Assembly: GCF_002209485.1 (NCBI RefSeq)
Contig: NZ_NJIX01000001.1
Location: 620,001-684,000, forward strand
Source: Achromobacter sp. HZ34
Lineage (GTDB): Bacteria; Pseudomonadota; Gammaproteobacteria; Burkholderiales; Burkholderiaceae_B
Length of the DNA stretch: 64,000 bases
Reading direction: 5' to 3'
The translations under genes and the position numbers were made by a program. Below, in pieces: positions 25,898 through 34,090 of this stretch (position 1 is the first letter of the stretch; each line of letters begins with the position of its first letter). The notes under the pieces were generated by a model. It searched no databases, was not told the DNA's origin, and saw only the letters and a list, made by a program, of their open reading frames with translations.

Positions 25898-26725
25898 ATG
25901 ACCCTGCCCACCAGTATGCACCTGGCCCCCGTCCAGCAACTGGCCTGCATCTTCATCGCCATGGTGGCCGCCATGACGCTGGGCTGGCGCTGGCAGCGGC
26001 GCCACATCAATGCCGGCATCGTCGACGTCATCTGGTCCGGCGGCATGGGCATGGCCGCGCTATTCGTTGCCATGACGGGCTCCGGCGATCCAGGCTTGCG
26101 CCTGGCACTGGCGCTGCTGGCCGCCGCCTGGTCCATCAGGCTGGCCAGCCACCTGTGGCGCCGCGTGCGGCGCGACGAAGACGGCCGCTACCGCGCCCTG
26201 CGCCAACGCTGGCATGGCCACCAAGGCAAGTTCTTCGGCCTGTTCATGTTCCAGGCCTTGCTGGTACCGCTGTTTTCCCTGCCCTTCGTGGCGGTCGGCG
26301 CGAATGCGAACAGCGGTGGCGCACTTCATATTCATCTGATCGTCGGCGTCTTGATCTGGGCCGGCGCGCTGGCCGGCGAGACCTTGGCCGATCGCCAACT
26401 GGACCGCTTCCGCGCCATCCCCGCCAACCATGGCCACAGTTGCCGCGCGGGCCTGTGGCGGTACTCGCGCCATCCGAATTATTTCTTCGAATGGTGCCAC
26501 TGGTTTGCCTATGTCGCGCTGGCCTGGGGCTCGCCCCTGGCCTGGATGGCGTGGCTGGGGCCCCTGCTCATGTTCGTGTTCCTGCGCTGGGTCAGCGGCA
26601 TTCCCTTTACCGAACAGCAGGCCTTGCGCAGCCGCGGTGAAGAGTACCGCGCCTATCAGCGCGAGACGCCGGCCTTCTTTCCCTGGTTTCCCAAATCCTC
26701 ACGGTCTTCCGGAGATAGGCAATGA
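25898..26725 (+). CDS. DUF1295 membrane protein (steroid 5-alpha-reductase-like)
   Basis: About 275 residues from the ATG at 25898. In-frame ATGs also occur at 25868, 25883 and 25916, none with a strong ribosome binding site. The protein has about six hydrophobic segments and the family features INAGIVDVIWSGGMG, LASHLWRRVRRDEDGRYRAL, the cofactor-region RAGLWRYSRHPNYFFEWCHW (~190) and the C-terminal SGIPFTEQQALRSRGEEYRA. Relatives of this fold are NAD(P)H-dependent double-bond reductases or methyltransferases acting on lipids. It ends with an ATGA overlap with the second methyltransferase. Confidence 0.88.
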   Translation: MTLPTSMHLAPVQQLACIFIAMVAAMTLGWRWQRRHINAGIVDVIWSGGMGMAALFVAMTGSGDPGLRLALALLAAAWSIRLASHLWRRVRRDEDGRYRALRQRWHGHQGKFFGLFMFQALLVPLFSLPFVAVGANANSGGALHIHLIVGVLIWAGALAGETLADRQLDRFRAIPANHGHSCRAGLWRYSRHPNYFFEWCHWFAYVALAWGSPLAWMAWLGPLLMFVFLRWVSGIPFTEQQALRSRGEEYRAYQRETPAFFPWFPKSSRSSGDRQ

Positions 26726-27804
26726 CGATATCTACCCTGAATCCTTCCGAGCTGGCCGTCGACAGGCCGGCTTCGGGTCTGCTTGGCATGGCCGAACGGG
26801 GCATGCTGCCCGACGCCACGCTGCGCATGGGCATCCGCCGCCTGTGCGGGCAGCGGCTGACCCAGCTGCATGCGGGCGGCCTGGAAGCCAGGTCCAGACG
26901 GCAGCGGGCGCTGCTTACGCAACTACGCCGCAGCCCGGTGGCCCTGCATACGAAAGCGGCCAATACCCAGCACTACGAATTGCCGCCGGCGTTCTTCGCC
27001 CTGTGCCTGGGTTCGCATCTGAAGTACTCCGGCTGCTATTACCCCAAGGGCACGGAGACCCTGAACCAGGCCGAAGCAGCCATGCTGGCGCTGTACGCGG
27101 AGCGCGCCGAATTGGCCGATGGCCAGCACATCCTGGAACTGGGTTGCGGCTGGGGGTCGCTGACGCTGTGGATGGCCGAACGCTATCCGCGCGCCCATAT
27201 CACCGCGGTGTCCAATTCGCGCCAACAGCGCGAATACATCGAACGGGCCTGCCACGAACGAGGGCTGGTCAACGTCGAAGTCATCACCTGCGATGTCAAT
27301 ACGCTGGCGTTGCCGGCGGCGGCCTATGACCGCTGCATCTCGGTGGAGATGTTCGAACACCTGCGCAACTACGAGGACATGATGGCGCGCATCGCGCATT
27401 GGCTGCGTCCTGGCGGCAAGCTGTTCGTTCACATCTTTACGCATCGCGAAGTGGCCTATCCCTTCGAGACCACGGGCGAAGACAATTGGCTGGGCCGGCA
27501 TTTCTTCACCGGCGGCTTGATGCCGGCGGCCGATACGCTGCTGCACTTCCAGAGCCATCTGCGCATCGAGGACCGCTGGCTGCTCGATGGAACGCACTAC
27601 GAGCGCACCGCCAATCATTGGCTGGCCAACCAGGACTTCCATCGCACCGAGGTGGACAAGGTCCTTGTCCAGGCCTACGGCGCCGAGCTGGCCCCGTTGT
27701 GGCGGCAGCGCTGGCGCATGTTCTGGATGTCCTGCGCCGAGCTGTTCGGCTATGCCGACGGCCAGCAGTGGGGCGTCACCCATTATCGATTCGTGAGGTC
27801 CTGA
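26722..27804 (+). CDS. Cyclopropane-synthase-like SAM-dependent methyltransferase (second copy)
   Basis: 360 residues. The methyltransferase core spans ~85-330. Motif I is ILELGCGWGSLTLWMAERYP (~137), followed by ITAVSNSRQQREYIERAC, CISVEMFEHLRNYEDMMARI and WLRPGGKLFVHIFTHRE. It is shorter and more diverged than the 24553 copy and closer in style to the coclaurine-N-methyltransferase branch of the family. Two methyltransferases in one operon fit a pathway that methylates an acyl chain twice or at two stages. It is preceded by the DUF1295 gene (4-bp overlap) and followed by a strong hairpin. Confidence 0.9.
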   Translation: MTISTLNPSELAVDRPASGLLGMAERGMLPDATLRMGIRRLCGQRLTQLHAGGLEARSRRQRALLTQLRRSPVALHTKAANTQHYELPPAFFALCLGSHLKYSGCYYPKGTETLNQAEAAMLALYAERAELADGQHILELGCGWGSLTLWMAERYPRAHITAVSNSRQQREYIERACHERGLVNVEVITCDVNTLALPAAAYDRCISVEMFEHLRNYEDMMARIAHWLRPGGKLFVHIFTHREVAYPFETTGEDNWLGRHFFTGGLMPAADTLLHFQSHLRIEDRWLLDGTHYERTANHWLANQDFHRTEVDKVLVQAYGAELAPLWRQRWRMFWMSCAELFGYADGQQWGVTHYRFVRS

Positions 27805-27806
27805 GT

Positions 27807-27839
27807 CGATGGCGTTGAATCACGGCCTCAATGCCATCG
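27807..27839 (+). other. Intercistronic hairpin between second methyltransferase and lipocalin genes
   Basis: CGATGGCGTTGA (27807-27818) pairs with TCAATGCCATCG (27828-27839) at 11 of 12 positions around a 9-nt loop. It starts 3 bp after the methyltransferase stop. No T-run follows, so it is more likely an mRNA stabiliser, processing site or leaky attenuator than a full terminator. Confidence 0.55.
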
Positions 27840-27892
27840 GCGTGGGCCTGCCCCATCGTGATCGCCCGTACCAACCGTAGTGGAGATCTGCC

Positions 27893-28444
27893 ATGTCCCC
27901 AGCCAAACCATTATTCTCGCTGCGCCACCCCGTCCGTTATTTGCTCGCGCTTGGCGCCGCGCTGCTGGCGACGGGCTGTTCCTCGCCCGCGCCCATGCCG
28001 CCGGTGGCCCACGTGGACATACCGCGCTTCATGGGCGACTGGTATGTGATCGCCCATATTCCCAGCTGGCCGGAACGGCATGCCTATGACGCCGTGGAAA
28101 GCTACGCCTTGCGCGATGACGGCCGCATCCAGACCACGTTCCGTTATCGCGACGGCAGCTTCGACGAACCGGTGAAGACGATGACACCCGTCGGCACTGT
28201 GCAGCCGGATACCGGCAATGCGGTGTGGGGCATGCAATTCGTCTGGCCCATCCAGGCCGAGTACGTCATCGCTTATCTGGACGATGACTATCGCACCACC
28301 ATCGTCGGCCGCTCGAAACGCGACTACGTGTGGATCATGGCCCGATCCCCCAAGCTGGACGACGCCGAATACGCCCGCCTGGTCGACCGGGTCGCGGCGC
28401 TGGGCTACGACATCACCAAATTGCGCCGCGTTCCCCGCAACTAG
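27893..28444 (+). CDS. Blc-like lipocalin lipoprotein
   Basis: 183 residues. A lipoprotein signal ends with LATGC (Cys ~29). The lipocalin signature GDWYVIAHIPSW (~45) is followed by the barrel strands (IQTTFRYRDGSF, VWGMQFVWPIQAEYVIAYLD, TTIVGRSKRDYVWIMARSP). Bacterial lipocalins of this type bind fatty acids or lysophospholipids at the outer membrane, which fits its place at the end of a lipid-modification operon. Its stop codon overlaps the convergent GFA-family gene's stop by 3 bp. Confidence 0.93.
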   Translation: MSPAKPLFSLRHPVRYLLALGAALLATGCSSPAPMPPVAHVDIPRFMGDWYVIAHIPSWPERHAYDAVESYALRDDGRIQTTFRYRDGSFDEPVKTMTPVGTVQPDTGNAVWGMQFVWPIQAEYVIAYLDDDYRTTIVGRSKRDYVWIMARSPKLDDAEYARLVDRVAALGYDITKLRRVPRN

Positions 28445-28848
28445 CTGGAGGGCGGCGGCGCGTAGGCGTCGATGACCTGCTGCTCGGTCATCGTCGGCGT
28501 CTGGTTGGCGAAGTCGTAATAGGCCGGCTTCTTGTCGATATAGACCTGGCTGGCAAGCTCGAACTCCTGCGCTTCGAACAGGCCGGCCGGCACGAAGTAG
28601 TGGCCGTTGGACAGCAGTTTGTAGTACAGGTGCGAACCGCAGGTCGCGCAGAAAGCCCGCTCGGCCCAGTCGGACGAGCGAAACACCGAAATCTGCGTCT
28701 CGCCGGACACCGTCACGTCCGGACCGCAATGCACTGCCAGCAGCGGACCACCGCCCCATTTGCGGCAATAGCCGCAGTGGCAGGCGCCGATCTGCTTTTT
28801 ATCGGTAGCCGTCAAGGTGACGGCGCCGCATAGACATGAGCCTTTCAT
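28441..28848 (-). CDS. GFA/Mss4-fold zinc-binding protein
   Basis: The ATG at 28848 with GGAG upstream gives 135 residues. Zinc ligands are visible as CLCGAV (~5-10), CHCGYCRKW (~24-32) and FCATCGSHLYY (~67), the cysteine layout of the glutathione-dependent formaldehyde-activating family. Most members have no proven activity and are called carbon-sulfur-lyase-like. It is convergent with the lipocalin gene and downstream of the DMP19-type gene on the same strand. Confidence 0.9.
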   Translation of the reverse strand: MKGSCLCGAVTLTATDKKQIGACHCGYCRKWGGGPLLAVHCGPDVTVSGETQISVFRSSDWAERAFCATCGSHLYYKLLSNGHYFVPAGLFEAQEFELASQVYIDKKPAYYDFANQTPTMTEQQVIDAYAPPPSS

Positions 28849-28868
28849 TCCAGTCTCCTGTGTTGAAT

Positions 28869-29999
28869 TTACTTCGGCAGGATTCCTCGCGCCGCTGCGT
28901 AAACCGCCACTGCGGCCTCGAAATCCTGGCCGTCGACGTCTCCGGTCAAGCCATCCAGCTTGTCGTCCCAGCTGTTCCACTCACGCTGGAAGGCTCGCCG
29001 GCGGCGGTCCTCCGTCGATACCGGGTAAGGCTGGGGAAACATGGCCATGCCCTGCTCCACCGTCTTCGCCGCCTGCGGCATGCCGATATCGCGCATGGCC
29101 TGGACGACGTAGGGGGCGAACGCACCGCTGGAATTGGAGAAGAACTGGTGCATGCCGCCGTTGAACAGTTCGCCGCTGAAGATGGCCATCACATAGACCG
29201 TGCGCAAGGCCTGCGGCATGGTCTCGATGCCTTTGCGTATCGTGGCTTCATCGCCGAAACCCGATGGGCCGCTCTGCAGCAGGCAACCTTCCAGATAGCC
29301 CAGGCGCTGTCGGTTCGTCAGGTGCTCGCGCGCCTGCGCCAGCAATGCCGCCCCCTGCGGATCGCGCCGCATGTAGTCGACGACGCCGGCCTTATACCCC
29401 GTCTTGTCCGCCAACGGCGTGCCGATCTGGCGCAGCAGATTGTCCGTGGCGGTGGGCGGCTTGTTGAAGTCCGGTGCGATGCCTTCCTGGATGCGCAGAA
29501 AGCTCTGGGCAAGGAATCCGTCCCGCTTGCGATCGTCGGTCGGATAGCTGGAACCGAAAGCGGCCATGCCCTGTTCTATTGCCTGGGCCTGTGACGTCAT
29601 GCCGGCGGCGCGCAGGGCCTGCAGCACTTCCGGCGCAAGCGCACCGGCCTGCGTGCTGAAGTATTGATGCATGCCATCTTTCGAACCATCGGCCAGGGAC
29701 TCGCCCAGGGCCAGCAGCAGACGCAGATTGCGTATGGCGGAAGGATCGCTTGCGAGCGACGCCAGATAGGCGTCCCGGCCGTCGGTGACCAGCGTCACCG
29801 CGCGGGACGGATACGCCATGGAGAGGACTTCGTAATCGGGAATCTGCTGCAAGGAGCACTCCTTGGACGAGGTCGTTACAGGAGACGCAGGCTGTGCGGT
29901 ACATGGGGCTACCCCGGCCAAGACCAGGGCCAGGGCCAGTATCAGGCACGCAGCATTGTTTCGTGGCATCGGCATCGCTTCAGAATGACCGTCCTCCAT
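28869..29999 (-). CDS. Exported protein with two DMP19/DUF4375 domains
   Basis: Up to 376 residues from 29999; an ATG at 29969 gives 366 and starts closer to the signal peptide (NAACLILALALVLAGVAPCTAQ). Two copies of the DMP19-type helical motif are present: DGMHQYFSTQAGALAPEVLQ (~105) and GGMHQFFSNSSGAFAPYVVQ (~280), each followed by an A-I/V-E-Q-G-M-A helix. The single-domain Neisseria protein DMP19 is a cytosolic DNA mimic, but a signal peptide here argues for a periplasmic role. The function is unknown. Few cysteines are present (Cys 48 and a mid-chain GCLLQSG). Confidence 0.82.
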   Translation of the reverse strand: MEDGHSEAMPMPRNNAACLILALALVLAGVAPCTAQPASPVTTSSKECSLQQIPDYEVLSMAYPSRAVTLVTDGRDAYLASLASDPSAIRNLRLLLALGESLADGSKDGMHQYFSTQAGALAPEVLQALRAAGMTSQAQAIEQGMAAFGSSYPTDDRKRDGFLAQSFLRIQEGIAPDFNKPPTATDNLLRQIGTPLADKTGYKAGVVDYMRRDPQGAALLAQAREHLTNRQRLGYLEGCLLQSGPSGFGDEATIRKGIETMPQALRTVYVMAIFSGELFNGGMHQFFSNSSGAFAPYVVQAMRDIGMPQAAKTVEQGMAMFPQPYPVSTEDRRRRAFQREWNSWDDKLDGLTGDVDGQDFEAAVAVYAAARGILPK

Positions 30000-30128
30000 G
30001 ACCGCAAGTCAGCCGGCTGCCGAGAAAGGCGGCGGAGGGTTCGATTCTACCCAAGGCGCGGCTTGCGCCGCCTGATCAGCCGACCGGACGACGGGATAGC
30101 GGTGAGAAGCACCTCGCGCCCCGGGCCC

Positions 30129-31118
30129 TCAGCGTGTGTCCATCCGGCCGCGCGCGCCCTCGGGCCCTGCGCCGTGATGACGCCGATACTCCGCCGGGGT
30201 CACGCCCACGTGCTTGACGAAGCTGCGCCGCAGGGTGTCTGCATTGGCGAAGCCGCATTTGGCGGCGACCTGCTTGGGCGCATCCGTGCCCGCCTCCAGC
30301 AAGGCCCGCGCGGCCTGGACGCGGGTCAGTTCCACCCACGCCGCCGGCGTCAGCCCTACTTCGGCATGAAACAGGCGCGCGAAATGACGCGCGCTCAAGC
30401 CGGCATGGTGTGCCAGGGTCTCGACGGAATGGTCCGCCTCGGGATGCGCGGCCACCCAGCGCTGTACCGTCTGCAGGACCGATCTTCCCGAGGGCTGCGC
30501 CTCGCCCTTGCGGCTGAACTGCAGCTGGCCGCCCGGACGCTTGAAGAACATCACCAGTTGGGACGCCACCCGCATGGCCACGTCGCGGCCCAGGTCTTCC
30601 TCGACCAGGATCAAGGCCAGGTCCAGGCCGGCCGTCACGCCCGCTGCCGTGCACAGCTTGCCGTCACGCACATACAGGGCATCGTCTTCGATGGTGGCTC
30701 GCGGATAGGCCTGCGCCAGATCGGCCGCGGCCGCCCAGTGCGTGGTTGCCCTGCGGCCGTCCAGCAGGCCAGCCGCGGCCAGGGCGTAGGCGCCGGTGCA
30801 GACCGACCCGTAGCGCCGCGCCGCGCGGGCGGTGGCGCGTATCCATTGCAGCGTGCCTTCGCTCAACAGCATCTCCGCCGCCCGCGGGGCGCCCGCGATG
30901 AGCAAGGTGTCGCAACGCTGTGGGTCCCCCACCACCAGGTCGGGCAGCAGGCGCGCCCCGGAGGAACTGGCAATGGGTCCCGCCTCGCATCCCACCACCC
31001 GCAGGTCGTAGAAACGGCGGCCGGCTTCCACATTGGCTTGGGCGAAGACGTCCAGCGGTCCCGATACGTCGAGCAGCTGGACTCCGGGAAGCGCGAGGAT
31101 GGCAATGGTCTTGGTCAT
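30129..31118 (-). CDS. GlxA-family AraC-type transcriptional regulator
   Basis: The ATG at 31118 gives 329 residues beginning MTKTIAILALPGVQLLDVSG. Residues ~1-185 form a DJ-1/PfpI-like class I amidotransferase domain with the conserved SVCTGAYALAAAGLL nucleophile-elbow Cys. Residues ~220-315 carry the two AraC helix-turn-helix motifs (SVETLAHHAGLSARHFARLF and PKQVAAKCGFANADTLRRSF). It is divergent from the HD-domain gene 203 bp away and probably regulates it or itself. The ligand is unknown. The in-frame extension up to 31211 looks non-coding. Confidence 0.92.
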   Translation of the reverse strand: MTKTIAILALPGVQLLDVSGPLDVFAQANVEAGRRFYDLRVVGCEAGPIASSSGARLLPDLVVGDPQRCDTLLIAGAPRAAEMLLSEGTLQWIRATARAARRYGSVCTGAYALAAAGLLDGRRATTHWAAAADLAQAYPRATIEDDALYVRDGKLCTAAGVTAGLDLALILVEEDLGRDVAMRVASQLVMFFKRPGGQLQFSRKGEAQPSGRSVLQTVQRWVAAHPEADHSVETLAHHAGLSARHFARLFHAEVGLTPAAWVELTRVQAARALLEAGTDAPKQVAAKCGFANADTLRRSFVKHVGVTPAEYRRHHGAGPEGARGRMDTR

Positions 31119-31320
31119 CGAAAGAAAGCCGATGGGTAAAGGGAAGCGCAGCGCAAGCAGAGCAAAGCCCGGCACAAGCCGACGCGCCAGTGGAGGGATG
31201 CGCCGAAGCACGTCCGGGTTTCACGCACAATGGCAGTATATGACGTATTCATCCAATTTACGCCAGAACACGCCGGCGGGAGAATGATTCATCGCCCCCT
31301 ACCGAACAAGGAGTCCCCTC

Positions 31321-31965
31321 ATGGCATCCCTCGACATCGACGGCATCAAGATTCCCGACAGCCAGCTTGCCCGCGAAATCACCGAACTGGTCCGCGACAC
31401 GGAATCTCCCCTGCTGTTCCACCATTCCAGCCGCGTTTACTACTTCGCCGCGCTGGCCGGCAAGCATCGCGGCCTGAAATACGACCCTGAACTGCTGTAT
31501 TGCGGCTGCATGTTCCACGACATGGGGCTGACTCACAAACACAGCAGCGCCTGCGAGCGCTTCGAAGTGGACGGCGCCAACGCGGCACGCGATTTCCTGG
31601 CTGGCCATGGCATAACCCGGCAGGACATCGATACGGTCTGGACCGCCATCGCCCTGCACACGACGCCCGGCATTCCGCAGCACATGCATCCAGTGGTGGC
31701 CCTGGTGACCGCGGGCGTGGAGATGGATGTACTGGGGCTGACCTACCCCGAATACAGCGATCGCGAACGCGAGGCCATTGTCCAGGCGCATCCGCGCGGC
31801 GGCAGTTTCAAGGAAGACATCATCCAGGCCTTCTACGATGGCATCAAGCACAAGCCTGAGACCACCTTCGGCAACGTCAAGGCAGACGTGCTGGCCGACA
31901 AGGACCCGACGTTCAAGCGCGGCAACTTCTGCAGCGTCATCCGCCAGTCGAAGTGGATTGCTTGA
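31321..31965 (+). CDS. HD-domain phosphohydrolase/hydratase-like protein
   Basis: 214 residues. The HD metal site is recognisable: His in LFHHSSRVYYFAAL (~34), the HD pair in CMFHDMGLTHKHSS (~66), His in WTAIALHTTPGIP (~117) and a downstream Asp. The spacing and the LHTTPGIP segment resemble the cyanamide-hydratase-like branch of the HD superfamily. The substrate is unknown. The ribosome binding site AACAAGGAG lies just upstream. It is divergent from the GlxA-type regulator. Confidence 0.85.
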   Translation: MASLDIDGIKIPDSQLAREITELVRDTESPLLFHHSSRVYYFAALAGKHRGLKYDPELLYCGCMFHDMGLTHKHSSACERFEVDGANAARDFLAGHGITRQDIDTVWTAIALHTTPGIPQHMHPVVALVTAGVEMDVLGLTYPEYSDREREAIVQAHPRGGSFKEDIIQAFYDGIKHKPETTFGNVKADVLADKDPTFKRGNFCSVIRQSKWIA

Positions 31966-32136
31966 GGATAAGCCGGCGCAGCGGCAACGGCCACGACGGC
32001 CGCCAGCTGCCGGTCATCGCCCTCGCGCCGACAGGCCACGCCCTGCCGGTCACCGCCCGCGCCTGCCCTGCTGGCGCTTCAGCAACTTGAGAGCCAAATC
32101 GTGTAAGGTGGCCCCGATTCATCACAGGGAGTCGCA

Positions 32137-32517
32137 ATGCACCTTCGTTATCTCGTGAGGCTGGCGTTATTGGCTGGGGTTGCCACCGCCGGCGTGGCCG
32201 CGGCGCCGGCGTGGGCCGATGCCAAATGCGATCAGCTGAACGCCAAGTTGTCGGGGCCGGACGACAACTTCCGTCCGCCCCTGTCCGCGCAGGCCGAACC
32301 CAAGGCGCCGTCCAAACGAGTCTACCTGCGCAGCGCCCCGGACGAGCACTGCGCCGCCGGCCAGCCCTTCATCGTGCGCGGCGACAGCGTGATCGTCTAC
32401 AAGCCCTACAAGGACTGGATGCAGGTCATGTACGTCTCCAAGAGCGGCGACGACTACACCGGCTGGGTCAAGGAAGACGAAATCAAGGAAACCGGGACGA
32501 TGGGGCTCAGCAACTGA
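32137..32517 (+). CDS. Small exported SH3-like hypothetical protein
   Basis: 126 residues. The signal peptide ends near PAWADA (~29). The mature ~97 residues contain a beta-rich segment, VYLRSAPDEHCAAGQPFIVR then GDSVIVYKPYKDWMQVMYVS, ending GWVKEDEI, which matches the bacterial SH3 pattern. Two cysteines, in KCDQL and EHCAAG, could form a disulfide. It is monocistronic and is followed by a well-formed terminator. The role is unknown; cell-wall binding is one possibility. Confidence 0.82.
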   Translation: MHLRYLVRLALLAGVATAGVAAAPAWADAKCDQLNAKLSGPDDNFRPPLSAQAEPKAPSKRVYLRSAPDEHCAAGQPFIVRGDSVIVYKPYKDWMQVMYVSKSGDDYTGWVKEDEIKETGTMGLSN

Positions 32518-32620
32518 GTTCGGCAACTGGACTCAGCCGCTGTCCAACCCCCAAAATGCAGCAACTGCGGCCCGTCCTGCAATCTTCGCGGCGCCATCGG
32601 CTACGTGCAGCATAAGGAAT

Positions 32621-32656
32621 AAGGACCGACCCCCTTGGGAATTGGTCCTTTCTTTT
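32621..32656 (+). terminator. Rho-independent terminator after the SH3-like gene
   Basis: AAGGACC (32621-32627) pairs with GGTCCTT (32644-32650), with an inner CCC/GGG extension, and the stem is followed by TCTTTTT. It ends the SH3-like transcript and lies just before the stop of the convergent aminotransferase gene. Confidence 0.8.
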
Positions 32657-32670
32657 TGGAATCCGGTACT

Positions 32671-33906
32671 TCAGCGCAGGGCCTTGACCGCGGTGGCGAT
32701 GCGCGTCATCGCCGTCTTCAATTGCGCTTCCGACGTGGCGTAGCTGATGCGGAAATAAGGCGCCAGGCCGAAGATCCCGCCCGGCACCACGGCCACATCG
32801 TGCGAATTCAGCAGATACGCGCAGAAATCCGCATCCGTCTCCAGCACTTTCCCTTCAGGCGTGGTCTTGCCCAACACGCCCGCGCAGCTGGCGAAGGTAT
32901 AGAACGCGCCTTCCGGCCGGCGGCAACGGATGCCTTCGATCGCATTGAGCGAGTCCACCACGAGGTCGCGGCGACGCAGGAAAGAATCGCGCCGTTCCTG
33001 CAGCACCTCCTGCGGACCGTTCAACGCTTCCACGGCCGCCGCCTGCGAGATCGAGCAGGGATTGGACGTGCTCTGGCTTTGCACCACGGCCATGGCCGCG
33101 ATCAATTCACGCGGGCCGCCGGCATACCCCAGGCGCCAGCCCGTCATGGCATAGGCCTTGGACAAGCCGTTGACCGTCAGCGTGCGGTCGGCCAGGCGCG
33201 GTTCGATCTGCGCCATGGTCTTGAACTCGAAGCCGTCATAGATCAGGTGTTCGTAGATATCGTCCGACAGCAGCCAGACGTGCGGATGACGCAGCAACAC
33301 CGCGGCAATGGCATGCAGGCGCGCTTCGTCATAGGCGGCGCCCGAGGGATTGGACGGCGAATTCAGCATCAACCAGCGCGTGCGCGGCGTGATGGCGGCT
33401 TCCAGGTCGGCGGGATCCAGCAGGAACCCGTTCTCCTCGCGACCCGCCACCTGCACCGTACGGCCGCCCGCCAGCGTGATCATGTCCGCATAGGACGTCC
33501 AGTACGGCGTCACCACGATGACCTCATCGCCCTCGTCCAGCGTGGCCATCAAGGCGTTGTGCAGCACCTGCTTGGCGCCGGCGCCCACGGTGATCTGCTC
33601 GACGCCGAAGGTCAGGCCGTTCTCGCGCTTGAACTTGCCGACGATGGCCTGCTTCAGCGCCAGCGTGCCGTCCAGCAGCGTGTACTTGGTGTCGCCGGCT
33701 TCGATGGCGCGCACCGCGGCCGCCTTGACGTTGTCCGGCGTGTCGAAGTCCGGTTCGCCCGCACCCAGCACGATGACGTCGCGGCCTTCGCGCTTGAGCT
33801 GCGCGGCGCGCGCGCCGATGCGCAGGATTTCCGAAACCTCGATATTGGCGATCCGCTGGGCGCGGCGCAACGGGGTGGCGGGAGCAAAACTATCAGAATT
33901 GGACAT
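32671..33906 (-). CDS. PLP-dependent class I/II aminotransferase (aspartate aminotransferase-like)
   Basis: The ATG at 33906 gives 411 residues; the larger open frame beyond it is not coding. Fold type I landmarks are VLGAGEPDFDTPDNVK, TVGAGAKQVLHNALMA, the cofactor-contact MLNSPSNPSGAAYDE, the Asp in LLSDDIYEHLIYDG, the PLP lysine in TVNGLSKAYAMTGWRLGYAG (~255) and the C-terminal Arg in FRISYATSEAQL. It transfers amino groups between an amino acid and a 2-oxo acid. The substrate is unknown. A GTATAC doublet lies ~115 bp upstream, like that of the GntR gene at 4.4 kb. Confidence 0.93.
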   Translation of the reverse strand: MSNSDSFAPATPLRRAQRIANIEVSEILRIGARAAQLKREGRDVIVLGAGEPDFDTPDNVKAAAVRAIEAGDTKYTLLDGTLALKQAIVGKFKRENGLTFGVEQITVGAGAKQVLHNALMATLDEGDEVIVVTPYWTSYADMITLAGGRTVQVAGREENGFLLDPADLEAAITPRTRWLMLNSPSNPSGAAYDEARLHAIAAVLLRHPHVWLLSDDIYEHLIYDGFEFKTMAQIEPRLADRTLTVNGLSKAYAMTGWRLGYAGGPRELIAAMAVVQSQSTSNPCSISQAAAVEALNGPQEVLQERRDSFLRRRDLVVDSLNAIEGIRCRRPEGAFYTFASCAGVLGKTTPEGKVLETDADFCAYLLNSHDVAVVPGGIFGLAPYFRISYATSEAQLKTAMTRIATAVKALR

Positions 33907-34020
33907 GGAGACGATTGGCTTCAATTGGGTTGACGGTCCGGCCGGGCGTGCCTTGGCGTAGTCGGCCAGGGCATTGCCCATATCGCTTTCGGCGTAGCTG
34001 CGCCGGGGCATACAGGACAA

Positions 34021-34038
34021 GTATACCTGTCTGTATAC
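34021..34038. promoter_or_regulatory. Operator-like doublet GTATAC-N6-GTATAC upstream of the aminotransferase
   Basis: Two identical 6-bp palindromes GTATAC (34021-34026 and 34033-34038) with 12-bp periodicity lie ~115 bp ahead of the aminotransferase start. The arrangement matches GTATAT-N6-GTATAC at 4449-4466 before the FCD-type GntR gene. A shared GntR-family binding site is plausible. Confidence 0.5.
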
Positions 34039-34090
34039 ACTTTCCAATTGATATCTGGCCGTATTGTCTCGGCCCTCCGCCAGCGCCGGC

